A DNA stretch of 32,586 bases from Klebsiella pneumoniae (GTDB taxonomy: Bacteria; Myxococcota_A; UBA796; SXON01): positions 1 to 32,586 of the forward strand of contig CAMBIK010000014.1 in assembly GCA_945867435.1 (NCBI GenBank), in the 5' to 3' direction. Shown here in pieces: positions 23,856 to 31,950 of this stretch. The position numbers and the translations under genes were made by a program. The notes below the pieces were generated by a model. It saw only the letters and a list, made by a program, of their open reading frames with translations, was not told the DNA's origin and ran no database searches. Within the stretch, counting starts at the first letter, position 1, and every line of letters begins with the position of its first letter.

Positions 23856-25195
23856 TCTTCGATGCTGCCACGATCGCTGCGGCCACGGGGGGGGCCCTGT
23901 CGAGCGCGGGTGCCGCCGGCCCGCTCACCACGGATAGCCGGCGGGTCCCTCCGGGCGCGTGGTTCGTGGCGTTGGTGGGCGACCGCTTCGATGGTCACGA
24001 CTTCCTTGGCGTGGTGGAGGCCAGCGGCGCAGCCGGGGCCATCGTTTCGCGGGCCCCGGAAGGGTGGACCCGCGGACTGGTTCTGGTCCCCGACACGCTC
24101 GTCGCACTCCAAAATGTGGCGCGCCACGCTCGGTCGGGCTTCGCGGGTCCGGTGGTCGCCATCACGGGCAGCGCGGGAAAGACCAGCACTCGCGTGATGG
24201 TTGTCGAGGTGCTGCGAAGCCTGGGCCTCGTACATCACACCCAGGGGAACCTCAACAACCACATCGGACTCCCGCTCACGCTGTGCGCTCTCCCTCCCGA
24301 CGCGGACGCCCTTGTTCTCGAGCTGGGCATGAATCACCTTGGGGAGATCGCGCTTTTGCAGGACATCGCCCGTCCCACCGTGCGCCTCATCACCAACGTG
24401 GGCGCGGCGCATGTGGAGGGCTGTGGGAGCCTGGATGGCGTTGCGCAGGCGAAGCAGGAGCTGTTCGATGGGGCTCTCCCCGGTGATGTCGTTTGTGTGA
24501 ACATCGATGATCCTCGGGTGGCGGCCATGCCCATCCCCGAGGGCGTGCGGGTGGTGACCTACGGCTCCGAAGCATCCGCCACCATCCGTCTCACCGATGC
24601 CGTGATCGACCCGGAGCGCTTGCAGACCCGTCTCCGGATTGAAACGCCGGATGGCACCATCCGGGCCACGCTCGACGTGCCGGGGGTCCATCTCGCGATC
24701 AACGCTGCCGCTGCGGTGGCTGTCGCGTGGGCGCTGCGGGTGCCGACGGAAACCGTGGGGCCGGCACTTAGTCTTTTTAAACCTGAGGGAATGCGGAATC
24801 GGGTCGAGCACATCGGCGCGGTCACGGTCCTCGACGACGCCTACAACGCCAACCCCGTGAGCATGACCGCGGCGCTCCACACCCTGGCCAGCCTGAAGGG
24901 TCGTCGGGTCGCCGCCCTGGGCGACATGCTGGAGCTTGGGCCCGAAGAGGCCGCTGCCCATCGGGGCGTGCTCGACGTGGCGATCGTCAGTTGCGACGAA
25001 GTCTGGGTGTCGGGGCCGCGTATGATCGCGGCGGCGACTGCGTTCCCGAACGTTCGCGCCTTCGAGGATGTGGAGGTGCTCGCGGCCGCGCTGGCTGCCA
25101 CGCTCGCGGAAGGCGATGTGGTTTTGGTGAAGGGGAGTCGCGGTGCTCGCATGGAACGTGTCGTTGAGCGCATCCGCGCCGCAAGGAGGACCTGA
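23852..25195 (+). CDS. murF: UDP-MurNAc-pentapeptide synthetase MurF
   Basis: MurF adds D-Ala-D-Ala (made by Ddl, encoded downstream) to the UDP-MurNAc-tripeptide. The 447-residue protein has the N-terminal domain with TTDSRRVPPGAWFVALVGDRFDGHDF, the ATP loop ITGSAGKTSTR, the TQGNLNNHIGLPLTL substrate motif, LELGMNHLGEI, and LDDAYNANPVSMTAAL in the C-terminal ligase domain. Every landmark is intact. Starts by ATGA from murE and ends by TGATG into mraY. Confidence 0.95.
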   Translation: MIFDAATIAAATGGALSSAGAAGPLTTDSRRVPPGAWFVALVGDRFDGHDFLGVVEASGAAGAIVSRAPEGWTRGLVLVPDTLVALQNVARHARSGFAGPVVAITGSAGKTSTRVMVVEVLRSLGLVHHTQGNLNNHIGLPLTLCALPPDADALVLELGMNHLGEIALLQDIARPTVRLITNVGAAHVEGCGSLDGVAQAKQELFDGALPGDVVCVNIDDPRVAAMPIPEGVRVVTYGSEASATIRLTDAVIDPERLQTRLRIETPDGTIRATLDVPGVHLAINAAAAVAVAWALRVPTETVGPALSLFKPEGMRNRVEHIGAVTVLDDAYNANPVSMTAALHTLASLKGRRVAALGDMLELGPEEAAAHRGVLDVAIVSCDEVWVSGPRMIAAATAFPNVRAFEDVEVLAAALAATLAEGDVVLVKGSRGARMERVVERIRAARRT

Positions 25196-26298
25196 TGCTC
25201 TACCACCTGCTGATTCCGCTCGGCGGACCCTTCAACGTTTTCCGCTACATCACCTTTCGGTCCGCCTGCGCGATGATGACCGCATTGGTTATCTGCTATG
25301 TGGCCTATCCCGCGTTCATCGGTTGGATGCAAAAGCGAAAGCTTGAGCAGATTATCCGGGCCGAGGGGCCCAAGGAACACCTCGAAACCAAGGTGGGCAC
25401 GCCGACGATGGGGGGTGTGGTGATGCTGGCCGCCCTTTCGATCTCGACGCTGCTCTGGGCGCGGCTCGACGAACCGCTCCCCTGGCTCGTGCTCATGGTG
25501 ACCCTGGCCTGCGGCGCGATCGGCTTTATTGACGATTGGAAGAAGGTGATGGAGAAGTCCAGCGCTGGGCTCGCTGGTCGCTGGAAAATCGTCGGGCAGG
25601 TGCTGGCCGGGGCGCTTGCATTCGGCGGCGCCTACCAGTTCGGCGTCATGGACGCCACGTTCCACCTTCCCTTCTACAAGCACGCCGTGTTCGACCTTGC
25701 CCACATCTGGGAGGGTGCACCAGCGTGGCTCGGGTGGGCCTATGTGCTGTGGGGCATCTTCCTCGTTGTAAGTTGGTCCAACGCCGTGAACATCACGGAT
25801 GGGCTGGATGGGCTGGCCATCGGTCCGACCATCACCAGCGTCGGCACGTTCGCTGTGCTCGCCTACCTCGCTGGCCATCGTGAGTTCTCGGATTACCTCC
25901 ATATTCCCTATGTGCAGGGGGCCGGTGAGGTGGCCGTTTTCTGCCTCGCGCTGCTCGGGGCTGGATTGGGGTTCCTCTGGTACAACTGCTACCCGGCCCA
26001 GATCTTCATGGGCGATGTCGGGTCGCTCGCGATCGGTGGTGCGCTCGGTTCGATGTCCGTGTTCATCAAGCAGGAGATTTTGTTGGCTCTCATCGGTGGG
26101 ATTTTCGTGCTGGAGGTCGCTTCGGTCGCGCTGCAGGTGTTCTGGTTCAAGCGCACCGGGCGCCGAATCTTCCTGATGGCCCCCATTCATCATCACTTCG
26201 AGAAGCAGGGTTGGGGAGAACCGAAGATCATCGTGCGCTTCTGGATCATCTCGGGTTTGTTGGCCCTCGTGGCTCTCTCGACGCTGAAGCTGAGGTAG
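25195..26298 (+). CDS. mraY: Phospho-MurNAc-pentapeptide transferase MraY
   Basis: MraY moves phospho-MurNAc-pentapeptide from UDP to undecaprenyl phosphate, making lipid I at the inner membrane. A 367-residue protein with about ten membrane helices. Conserved polar loops are seen: KVGTPTMGGVV, FIDDWKKV (catalytic Asp pair), NAVNITDGLDGLAIG, FMGDVGSLAIGG and MAPIHHHFEKQGW. A strong AAGGAGG precedes the ATG, which overlaps the murF stop as TGATG. The next gene follows after nine bases. Confidence 0.96.
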   Translation: MLYHLLIPLGGPFNVFRYITFRSACAMMTALVICYVAYPAFIGWMQKRKLEQIIRAEGPKEHLETKVGTPTMGGVVMLAALSISTLLWARLDEPLPWLVLMVTLACGAIGFIDDWKKVMEKSSAGLAGRWKIVGQVLAGALAFGGAYQFGVMDATFHLPFYKHAVFDLAHIWEGAPAWLGWAYVLWGIFLVVSWSNAVNITDGLDGLAIGPTITSVGTFAVLAYLAGHREFSDYLHIPYVQGAGEVAVFCLALLGAGLGFLWYNCYPAQIFMGDVGSLAIGGALGSMSVFIKQEILLALIGGIFVLEVASVALQVFWFKRTGRRIFLMAPIHHHFEKQGWGEPKIIVRFWIISGLLALVALSTLKLR

Positions 26299-26307
26299 AT
26301 CGGGGCG

Positions 26308-27630
26308 ATGCGCGATTCCCGTCCCCACCCGCCTGGCGGCGGCGCACCGCAGCGCGTGCTGGTCGTGGGCATGGCACGCAGCGGGGTCGCAGCGGCAAAG
26401 CTGGCGGTTTCACAGGGGCACCGGGTGGTGTGCACCGACCGCCGCCCGGAGGCTTCCGTGGTTCCCGGCACGGATGCGGTGTACGGCACGCACCGGATCG
26501 AGGACTTCACAGGCGCTGACAGGGTGATTGTCTCCCCGGGTGTCCCGGCGGCGATGCCCGAGGTGGTCGCGGCGGTGGCAGCCGGCGTGGATGTGGTGGG
26601 GGAGTTGGCGTTCGCGGCCGAGCAGCTGTCGTGCCCCATCCTCGCGGTGACCGGCACCAACGGCAAGTCCACGACCACCCACTTGCTGGCACAGCTTTGC
26701 GCCAACGCGGGGATGCGAACGTTTGAAGGGGGGAACATTGGTCGGCCGCTCTCGGAGGCGGTGGGGGGGGGATTCGATGTGGCGGTGGTGGAGGTGTCGT
26801 CATACCAGATGGAGCTGCCGGGGCGGTTTCGACCGCGGGCCGCCGCCATCCTGAACCTCACGCCGGATCACCTGGAACGCCACGGCACGATGGATGCCTA
26901 CGCGGCCCACAAGTGCCGTATTTTCGCTCGCATGGGCCCCGACGATGCGGCGATTGTGCCTGCGGGAGATGCGCGGCTGCGTCGCCTCGCGGAGGACCTG
27001 CCGGGGAAGCGCTTCCTGCTTGGGTCCAGCCCGGGTGTGGCTGTGGAGGGCGATCACCTCGTTTTGCGCGGCGTACACGACCCTGGCACGGTGCCGCTCG
27101 CCGGCTATTCGCTGCCCGGTCGGCACAACGTGGACAATCTTGCGGCGGCCGTTCTGCTCGCGGTGTGTGGGGGGCTGTGGCGTCGGGACCTGGATGTCGC
27201 GCGGCTCTTGGGGCTGCCTCATCGCATGTGCGTGGTCCACGAGGCGCAAGGCGTGCGTTGGATCGACGACAGCAAGGCCACCAACGTGGATGCCGCTCTC
27301 GCGTGCTACCGCGGATTTCCGACTCCGTTCGTGGCCCTTTTGGGGGGAAAGGGGAAGGCTGGTGCGCACTACGATGGCTTGGTGCCGGCGCTTCGCGGTG
27401 CGCGCGGCGTGATCTGCTTCGGGGAGGAAGGGCCCCTGTTGCACCGGCTTCTGGTCTCCCACGAGGTCCAGGCGCGGCTGGTGGGCACGTTGGGCGCGGC
27501 AGTCGAGGCGGCTCGCGCGGTCGCGGTCTCGGGGGATTCCGTGCTGCTCTCGCCCGCCTGCGCCTCGTTCGACGAGTTCCTGGACTTTGAAGATCGTGGG
27601 CGTTTTTTTCATCGGGCCGCCACCGGCTGA
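26308..27630 (+). CDS. murD: UDP-MurNAc-L-Ala D-Glu ligase MurD
   Basis: MurD adds D-glutamate to UDP-MurNAc-L-Ala. The 440-residue protein begins with a short Pro-rich lead and the Rossmann-like VLVVGMARSGVAAAKLA. ATP loop VTGTNGKSTTTH, EVSSYQME, NLTPDHLERHGTMDAYAAHK, and WIDDSKATNVDAA with the later SPACASFDEF complete the family set. A run of nine G (26763-26771) lies inside an intact frame at a Gly-rich turn. A GGGG sequence precedes the ATG. The 51-base gap to ftsW is longer than most in this run. Confidence 0.95.
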   Translation: MRDSRPHPPGGGAPQRVLVVGMARSGVAAAKLAVSQGHRVVCTDRRPEASVVPGTDAVYGTHRIEDFTGADRVIVSPGVPAAMPEVVAAVAAGVDVVGELAFAAEQLSCPILAVTGTNGKSTTTHLLAQLCANAGMRTFEGGNIGRPLSEAVGGGFDVAVVEVSSYQMELPGRFRPRAAAILNLTPDHLERHGTMDAYAAHKCRIFARMGPDDAAIVPAGDARLRRLAEDLPGKRFLLGSSPGVAVEGDHLVLRGVHDPGTVPLAGYSLPGRHNVDNLAAAVLLAVCGGLWRRDLDVARLLGLPHRMCVVHEAQGVRWIDDSKATNVDAALACYRGFPTPFVALLGGKGKAGAHYDGLVPALRGARGVICFGEEGPLLHRLLVSHEVQARLVGTLGAAVEAARAVAVSGDSVLLSPACASFDEFLDFEDRGRFFHRAATG

Positions 27631-27681
27631 CGCGACCCGCTATACTCTTGACTCGTCAAGCTTCCGTCTACGGACTTTCCC
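27631..27681 (+). promoter_or_regulatory. murD-ftsW gap with palindrome and -10-like box
   Basis: TATACT (27641-27646) resembles a -10 box and is followed directly by the palindrome CTTGAC-tc-GTCAAG (27647-27660). The right half includes TCGTCAAG, an octamer also seen twice before mraZ. An internal promoter with an operator for ftsW-murC-ddl is possible. No good -35 is visible, and none of this is proven. Confidence 0.35.
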
Positions 27682-28875
27682 ATGCCGAACCCCCTGGGGC
27701 CCCCGCCCCCCGCAAGCGTCCTCCCCAAGACGTTCGCCGCGCCCCCGGTGAGCCGCCGCTACGACACCCCGCTGGTAATTGTGACGGCCCTGCTCTTGGG
27801 GTACGGACTCACGATGGTGTGGTCTGCGTCGGCATTCGTGGCGCAGGAAGAGACGAATAACGGCTACCATTTTGTGACCCGGCAGGCGATCGCCATCGCG
27901 ATGGGGCTGGGGGTTGGCCTGGTCGCCATGGTCACGCCGTACCGGCACCTCCAGAAGTACGCGACCGCGCTCTACATGCTGTCCATCGTGTTCCTCATCG
28001 CGGTGTGGCTTCCCCGAATCGGTCACTCTGCGAACGGGGCCACGCGTTGGTTCGGTTTTGCCGGCGTCCACTTCCAGCCGGCGGAGATGGCGAAGGTCGC
28101 GATCCTCATCGGGCTCGCGACATGGATTCACAAACATCGGGCCGACATCCACAACTGGGCGGTGCTCGGCTGGGCGGGCGCGGCGATTCTGCTCCCTCTG
28201 GGCTTCATCATCTGTCAGCCCGATTTCGGATCGATGGCGATCATCGGCTTGCTGTGCGCGACGATGCTGTTCTTTGCGGGCCTGCGGTGGTCCTGGATCC
28301 TGTCGCTGTTCATCTCCCTCACGGTCGTCCTGGGCATCATCATGGTGGCTCAGCCGTACCGGCGCGCTCGCGTCGCCAGCTTCCTAGACCCGTTCGCGGA
28401 CTGTGCGGGGGATGGCTACCAGGTGTGCCAGTCGCTCCTGGCGCTCCACCACGGTGGCCTCGGGGGTCGCGGGCTTGGGGAAGGGGCGGCCAAGCTGCTC
28501 TACCTGCCGGAACCCTACAACGACTTCCTGGCGGCGGTGCTGGGCGAAGAGCTCGGGTTGCTCGGGTTCGCGGTCCTGACCCTCCTGTATGTGGTGGTCG
28601 CTCATCGCGGGTTCTCGATTGCGCGCCGGGCCCCCGACCTCTTCGGCAGCTTGCTGGCTTCGACCTTCACGGTGATGATCGTTGGCCAGGCGGCCCTGAA
28701 CCTCGGCGTGGTGTTGTCGGTCGTGCCCAATAAGGGGCTTGTGCTGCCGTTCATGAGCTATGGCGCTAGTGCCATGATGATGAACATCGCCGCCGTCGGT
28801 GTCCTGCTCTCCATCTCCGCGGAGTGCAAGCCTGTCGAGGTGACGACCAAGGCCACTCGTCCGGTGTTTAGCTGA
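27682..28875 (+). CDS. ftsW: Septal peptidoglycan glycosyltransferase FtsW
   Basis: FtsW is the SEDS-family polymerase that makes septal glycan strands together with FtsI. A 397-residue protein with about ten membrane helices after a 30-residue Pro-rich cytoplasmic head. SEDS landmarks are present: NGATRWFGFAGVHFQPAEMAKVA, the large extracellular loop with GLGGRGLGEGAAKLLYLPEPYNDFLAAVLGEELG (its Asp region is functionally essential in the family), and NKGLVLPFMSYGASAM. It runs by TGATG straight into murC, where many genomes have murG. Confidence 0.95.
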   Translation: MPNPLGPPPPASVLPKTFAAPPVSRRYDTPLVIVTALLLGYGLTMVWSASAFVAQEETNNGYHFVTRQAIAIAMGLGVGLVAMVTPYRHLQKYATALYMLSIVFLIAVWLPRIGHSANGATRWFGFAGVHFQPAEMAKVAILIGLATWIHKHRADIHNWAVLGWAGAAILLPLGFIICQPDFGSMAIIGLLCATMLFFAGLRWSWILSLFISLTVVLGIIMVAQPYRRARVASFLDPFADCAGDGYQVCQSLLALHHGGLGGRGLGEGAAKLLYLPEPYNDFLAAVLGEELGLLGFAVLTLLYVVVAHRGFSIARRAPDLFGSLLASTFTVMIVGQAALNLGVVLSVVPNKGLVLPFMSYGASAMMMNIAAVGVLLSISAECKPVEVTTKATRPVFS

Positions 28876-30254
28876 TGTTTCGTGGAAAGTTTCGGCGCAT
28901 CCACTTCATCGGGATCGGCGGGTCGGGGATGTCGGGCATCGCCGAGGTGCTCCTGACGATGGGCTTTGCAGTGTCGGGGTCCGACCTCAAGGAGGGCCCG
29001 GTCGTCGCCCGCCTGCGCAGCCTGGGCGGCATCGTTCACATCGGGCACCACGCAGACAACGTGATGGGTGCCGACGTGGTCGTGCGCTCCGCGGCGGTTT
29101 CGGAGGCGAATCCCGAAATGGTCGCCGCTGCGGCTTTGAAGATCCCGATCATCCCCCGCGCCGAGATGCTCGCGGAGCTGATGCGGCTCAAGTACGGCAT
29201 CGCGGTGGCTGGCACGCACGGAAAGACAACCACGACCTCGATGATTGGCACCTGCCTGCACCGGGCCGGGGTCGACCCGACCGTGGTGATCGGCGGCCGG
29301 CTCGACACCTTCGGCTCCAACGCGCGGCTGGGCGCGGGCGAGTATCTGGTGGCCGAGGCGGATGAGTCGGATGGCAGCTTTCTCCTGCTGGATCCGACCG
29401 TGGCGATCATCACCAACATCGATCCCGAACACCTTGAACACTGGGGCGACTTCGACCGCCTCGTCGATGGCTTCGTTCAGTTCGCGAACAAGGTTCCCTT
29501 TTACGGGTTCTCGGTGGTCTGTGTGGACCACCCCGTGGTTCAGCGCATTCTTCCTCGCCTTCGCCGCCGCTTTCTCACCTATGGGCTCAGCGCCCAGGCC
29601 GAGATTCGCGCCGACCGAATCCGGCAAGATGGGCGTTCGCTGCGCTTTTCGGTCCTGAGGCAGGGTGAGGTTCTGGGGGAGCTGCACCTGGACCAACCGG
29701 GTCGTCACAACGTACTGAACGCCCTCGCAGCGACCGCCGTGGCGCTGGAACTGGACTTGCCGTTCGCGCAGATCCAGGCGGGCTTGGAAGGGTTCAGCGG
29801 TGTGGACCGTCGGTTTAGCCAGCGGGCGGATGTGGGGGGCGTGCTCATTGTGGACGACTACGCGCACCACCCCGTGGAGATCCAGGCCACGCTCTCGGCG
29901 GCCGCCGAGGGGTACGAAGGTCGGCGCCTGGTGGCCGTGTTTCAACCGCACCGATACAGCCGTGTCGCGGCGTTGAAGGATGAGTTCTGTCAGTGCTTCC
30001 ATGCGGCTTCGCAGGTGCTGGTGCTGCCGGTCTACGCGGCCGGGGAAGCCCCGATCGAGGGTGCCACCCAGGAGGCGCTGGTCCAAGGGCTGACCGACCG
30101 GGGGCATCGCGGCGCGGTGGCGGTTTCCTCCGTGGACCACGCGGTAGACGTGTTGGCCGAACTTGTTCGTCCCGGCGATGTGGTGCTCACCCTGGGGGCC
30201 GGCGATGTGAACCGGGCCTGCGCGGCGCTGGCTGGCCGGCTCGCGAGCCGCTGA
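28875..30254 (+). CDS. murC: UDP-MurNAc L-Ala ligase MurC
   Basis: MurC adds L-alanine to UDP-MurNAc, the first amino acid of the stem peptide. A 459-residue protein with IHFIGIGGSGMSGIAEVL, GSDLKEGPVV, ATP loop VAGTHGKTTTTSMI, EADESDGSFL, NIDPEHLEHWGDFD, FSGVDRRFSQRADVGGVLIVDDYAHHPVEI and FQPHRYSR, all as in the family. Overlaps ftsW and the next gene by TGATG. Confidence 0.96.
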   Translation: MFRGKFRRIHFIGIGGSGMSGIAEVLLTMGFAVSGSDLKEGPVVARLRSLGGIVHIGHHADNVMGADVVVRSAAVSEANPEMVAAAALKIPIIPRAEMLAELMRLKYGIAVAGTHGKTTTTSMIGTCLHRAGVDPTVVIGGRLDTFGSNARLGAGEYLVAEADESDGSFLLLDPTVAIITNIDPEHLEHWGDFDRLVDGFVQFANKVPFYGFSVVCVDHPVVQRILPRLRRRFLTYGLSAQAEIRADRIRQDGRSLRFSVLRQGEVLGELHLDQPGRHNVLNALAATAVALELDLPFAQIQAGLEGFSGVDRRFSQRADVGGVLIVDDYAHHPVEIQATLSAAAEGYEGRRLVAVFQPHRYSRVAALKDEFCQCFHAASQVLVLPVYAAGEAPIEGATQEALVQGLTDRGHRGAVAVSSVDHAVDVLAELVRPGDVVLTLGAGDVNRACAALAGRLASR

Positions 30255-31015
30255 TGGAGGCCGTGCGCGGGTCTCGGGAGGAAGAGCCGATCGCGCGGCA
30301 CCTGCCGCTGCGGGCCTCGCCGGGTGCGTTCGAGCGGTGGGTTCATGTGGAGGATGAAGCCGCTCTCGTCGCGGCGATCCGCTCCGCCCGTGCCGAGAAG
30401 CTCCCGGTACGCGTTCTGCCGCCCTTCTCGGATGCGCTGCCGCCTGAAGGGGGGCTTTCGGGCGTCACGCTTCGGCTCGGTGCCGGGTTCGAGGGTCTGG
30501 AGCCGCATGGCCGCCACTGGGCTGTGGGCGCCTCGGTGCCGCTCGCCCAGCTCGCGGTGGTCGCGGGGTGGAAGGCACTGTTGCGGGCGGCCGGCACTGT
30601 CGCCGACGCCCTGGAGGATGGCTGGTTGGTGCCCGCGCTGGTCCGGGCTCGCCGCTTCAAGGGTCGCGGCTTCGAGGAGGTGGAGGCCTGGGTGGTGGAT
30701 CCGAAGTCGCTTCTGGTGCGGGCCACGCTCGACCCCGCGGTGAAGGTGAAGCCCATTGTGGCCGGTACCGCCTTTCGCGAGCCGGGTCCGAAGGCCGACC
30801 TTCGGGCGGTCTTGAGGCGGGCGAACCTCACGACCGTGCGTCTCTACGATGCTTCCTTGGCGGAAGATGATCCTGCCGTTCTCGTGAATCGGGGGGAAGC
30901 CTCCCCTCGGCAGCTTCGTTTGTTGCTCCAGGCCGTGCGCGAGCGCGTGCACGTGGCCACGGGGTTGGAGTTGGATGAACGTTTGGTGCCCCCAGGGCGG
31001 GGCGGGAGGTGGTGA
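30254..31015 (+). CDS. Degenerate MurB-like protein
   Basis: A 253-residue protein in the murB slot, coupled by TGATG on both sides. It can be aligned by eye along the whole length with UDP-GlcNAc-enolpyruvate reductase: ARHLPLRASPGAFERWVHVEDEAALVAAI matches the N-terminal FAD domain, and LRAVLRRANL...ASLAEDDPAVLVNRGEASPRQLRLLLQAVRERV matches the C-terminal 'EEAGLKG...VSEKHANFIVNTG' part. Key sites are lost. The FAD loop GGGSN is PPFSDA (56-61), GIPGTVGGA is AAGTVADAL (112-120), the catalytic Ser of GSxFKNP is Thr172 in GTAFREP, and the middle with the GYRxS arginine is much shortened. It should not bind FAD or reduce enolpyruvate normally. A structural or regulatory role with other Mur enzymes is possible but is inference. 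Confidence 0.72.
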   Translation: MEAVRGSREEEPIARHLPLRASPGAFERWVHVEDEAALVAAIRSARAEKLPVRVLPPFSDALPPEGGLSGVTLRLGAGFEGLEPHGRHWAVGASVPLAQLAVVAGWKALLRAAGTVADALEDGWLVPALVRARRFKGRGFEEVEAWVVDPKSLLVRATLDPAVKVKPIVAGTAFREPGPKADLRAVLRRANLTTVRLYDASLAEDDPAVLVNRGEASPRQLRLLLQAVRERVHVATGLELDERLVPPGRGGRW

Positions 31016-31947
31016 TGGTCAACAAAAGCACGGCAAAGGTTGGGGTTCTTCTCGGCGGCATCGCGGCTGAAAGGCCGATCTCGCTCAAGTCCGGGGCTGC
31101 GGTATCCAAGGCCCTGCGAGCGAGAGGATGGAACGTCGTGGATATCGATGTGGGTCGCGATTTACCTGCCCAGATCGTGGCGAACGGGGTCACGCACGCG
31201 TGGCTGGCCCTGCACGGACCCCTCGGCGAGGATGGCTGTGTCCAGGGGCTCCTGGAGGTGATGGGCATTCCGTACACGGGGAGCGGCGTGCGCGGCAGCG
31301 CCATCGCGATGGACAAGATCGCCACCAAGCGCATGCTGGCGGGTACGGGCGTCCCGATGCCGAGCGATCAGGTGTGGCATCGGGGCGATGGCTTCCCGAC
31401 CGGCGTGCGCTACCCGGTGATGGTCAAGACCCCTGAGGGCGGATCCACCTTGGGAATTCGGAAGTGCCACGATGCCGCGGAGCTGGAAGCCGGGCTGGCC
31501 TACTGCCTCGACTTCGCCGGCGAGGTGCTGTTGGAGCAGTTCGTGGCTGGCTACGAGATCACGGTGGCCGTGCTGGAAGGCACCGCGCTGCCGGTGGTGA
31601 AGATCGAGCCGCTCAATGAGTTCTTCGACTTCGAGGCCAAGTACCAGAAGGGAAAGACCCGCTACCTCGTTCCGGCACCCATCCCGGATTCCGTGGCCGC
31701 CGCGGCGCAGGCGCATGCGAAGCTTGCCTACGATCGCCTGAACCTCGCGGGGGTGGCTCGCGCAGACTTCATCGTGGATGCCGAGGGAATCCCGTGGTTC
31801 CTGGAGATCAATACTTTGCCGGGCATGACCGAGACCTCGTTGTCACCCATGGCGGCCGGCCAGGTAGGGATGAGTTTTGAGGACCTCGTGGAGCGCCTGC
31901 TTCACGGGTCGCGGTGCTGGGTGCCGGAGTACGCGCCGAAAGGGTAG
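31015..31947 (+). CDS. ddl: D-alanine-D-alanine ligase
   Basis: Ddl joins two D-alanines for MurF. A 310-residue ATP-grasp enzyme with VGVLLGGIAAERPISLKSG (family: GG.S.ER..S), LHGPLGEDGCVQGLLEVMGIPYTGSGV, SAIAMDKIATKRMLAGTGVP, VKTPEGGSTLGI (phosphate loop), LEQFVAGYEITVAVL, and the metal- and product-binding FLEINTLPGMTETSLSP. GGGAGG precedes the ATG at 31015, which overlaps the MurB-like stop as TGATG; GTG codons at 31009 and 31012 are alternatives. It is the last dcw gene here, ending three bases from the convergent hflX. Confidence 0.94.
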   Translation: MVNKSTAKVGVLLGGIAAERPISLKSGAAVSKALRARGWNVVDIDVGRDLPAQIVANGVTHAWLALHGPLGEDGCVQGLLEVMGIPYTGSGVRGSAIAMDKIATKRMLAGTGVPMPSDQVWHRGDGFPTGVRYPVMVKTPEGGSTLGIRKCHDAAELEAGLAYCLDFAGEVLLEQFVAGYEITVAVLEGTALPVVKIEPLNEFFDFEAKYQKGKTRYLVPAPIPDSVAAAAQAHAKLAYDRLNLAGVARADFIVDAEGIPWFLEINTLPGMTETSLSPMAAGQVGMSFEDLVERLLHGSRCWVPEYAPKG

Positions 31948-31950
31948 GGG

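Noticed and set aside
24841-26328. Antisense frame of 495 codons over murF and mraY
   Set aside because: Both sense genes are complete with all family motifs; the antisense product is His/Glu/Arg-rich with no recognisable domain.
26763-26771. Nine-G tract in murD as a frameshift or phase-variable site
   Set aside because: The murD frame is continuous with family motifs on both sides, so nothing is broken here.
30254-31015. Functional MurB call
   Set aside because: Position favours murB but the FAD loops and catalytic Ser are replaced, so I list it as MurB-like without the gene symbol.
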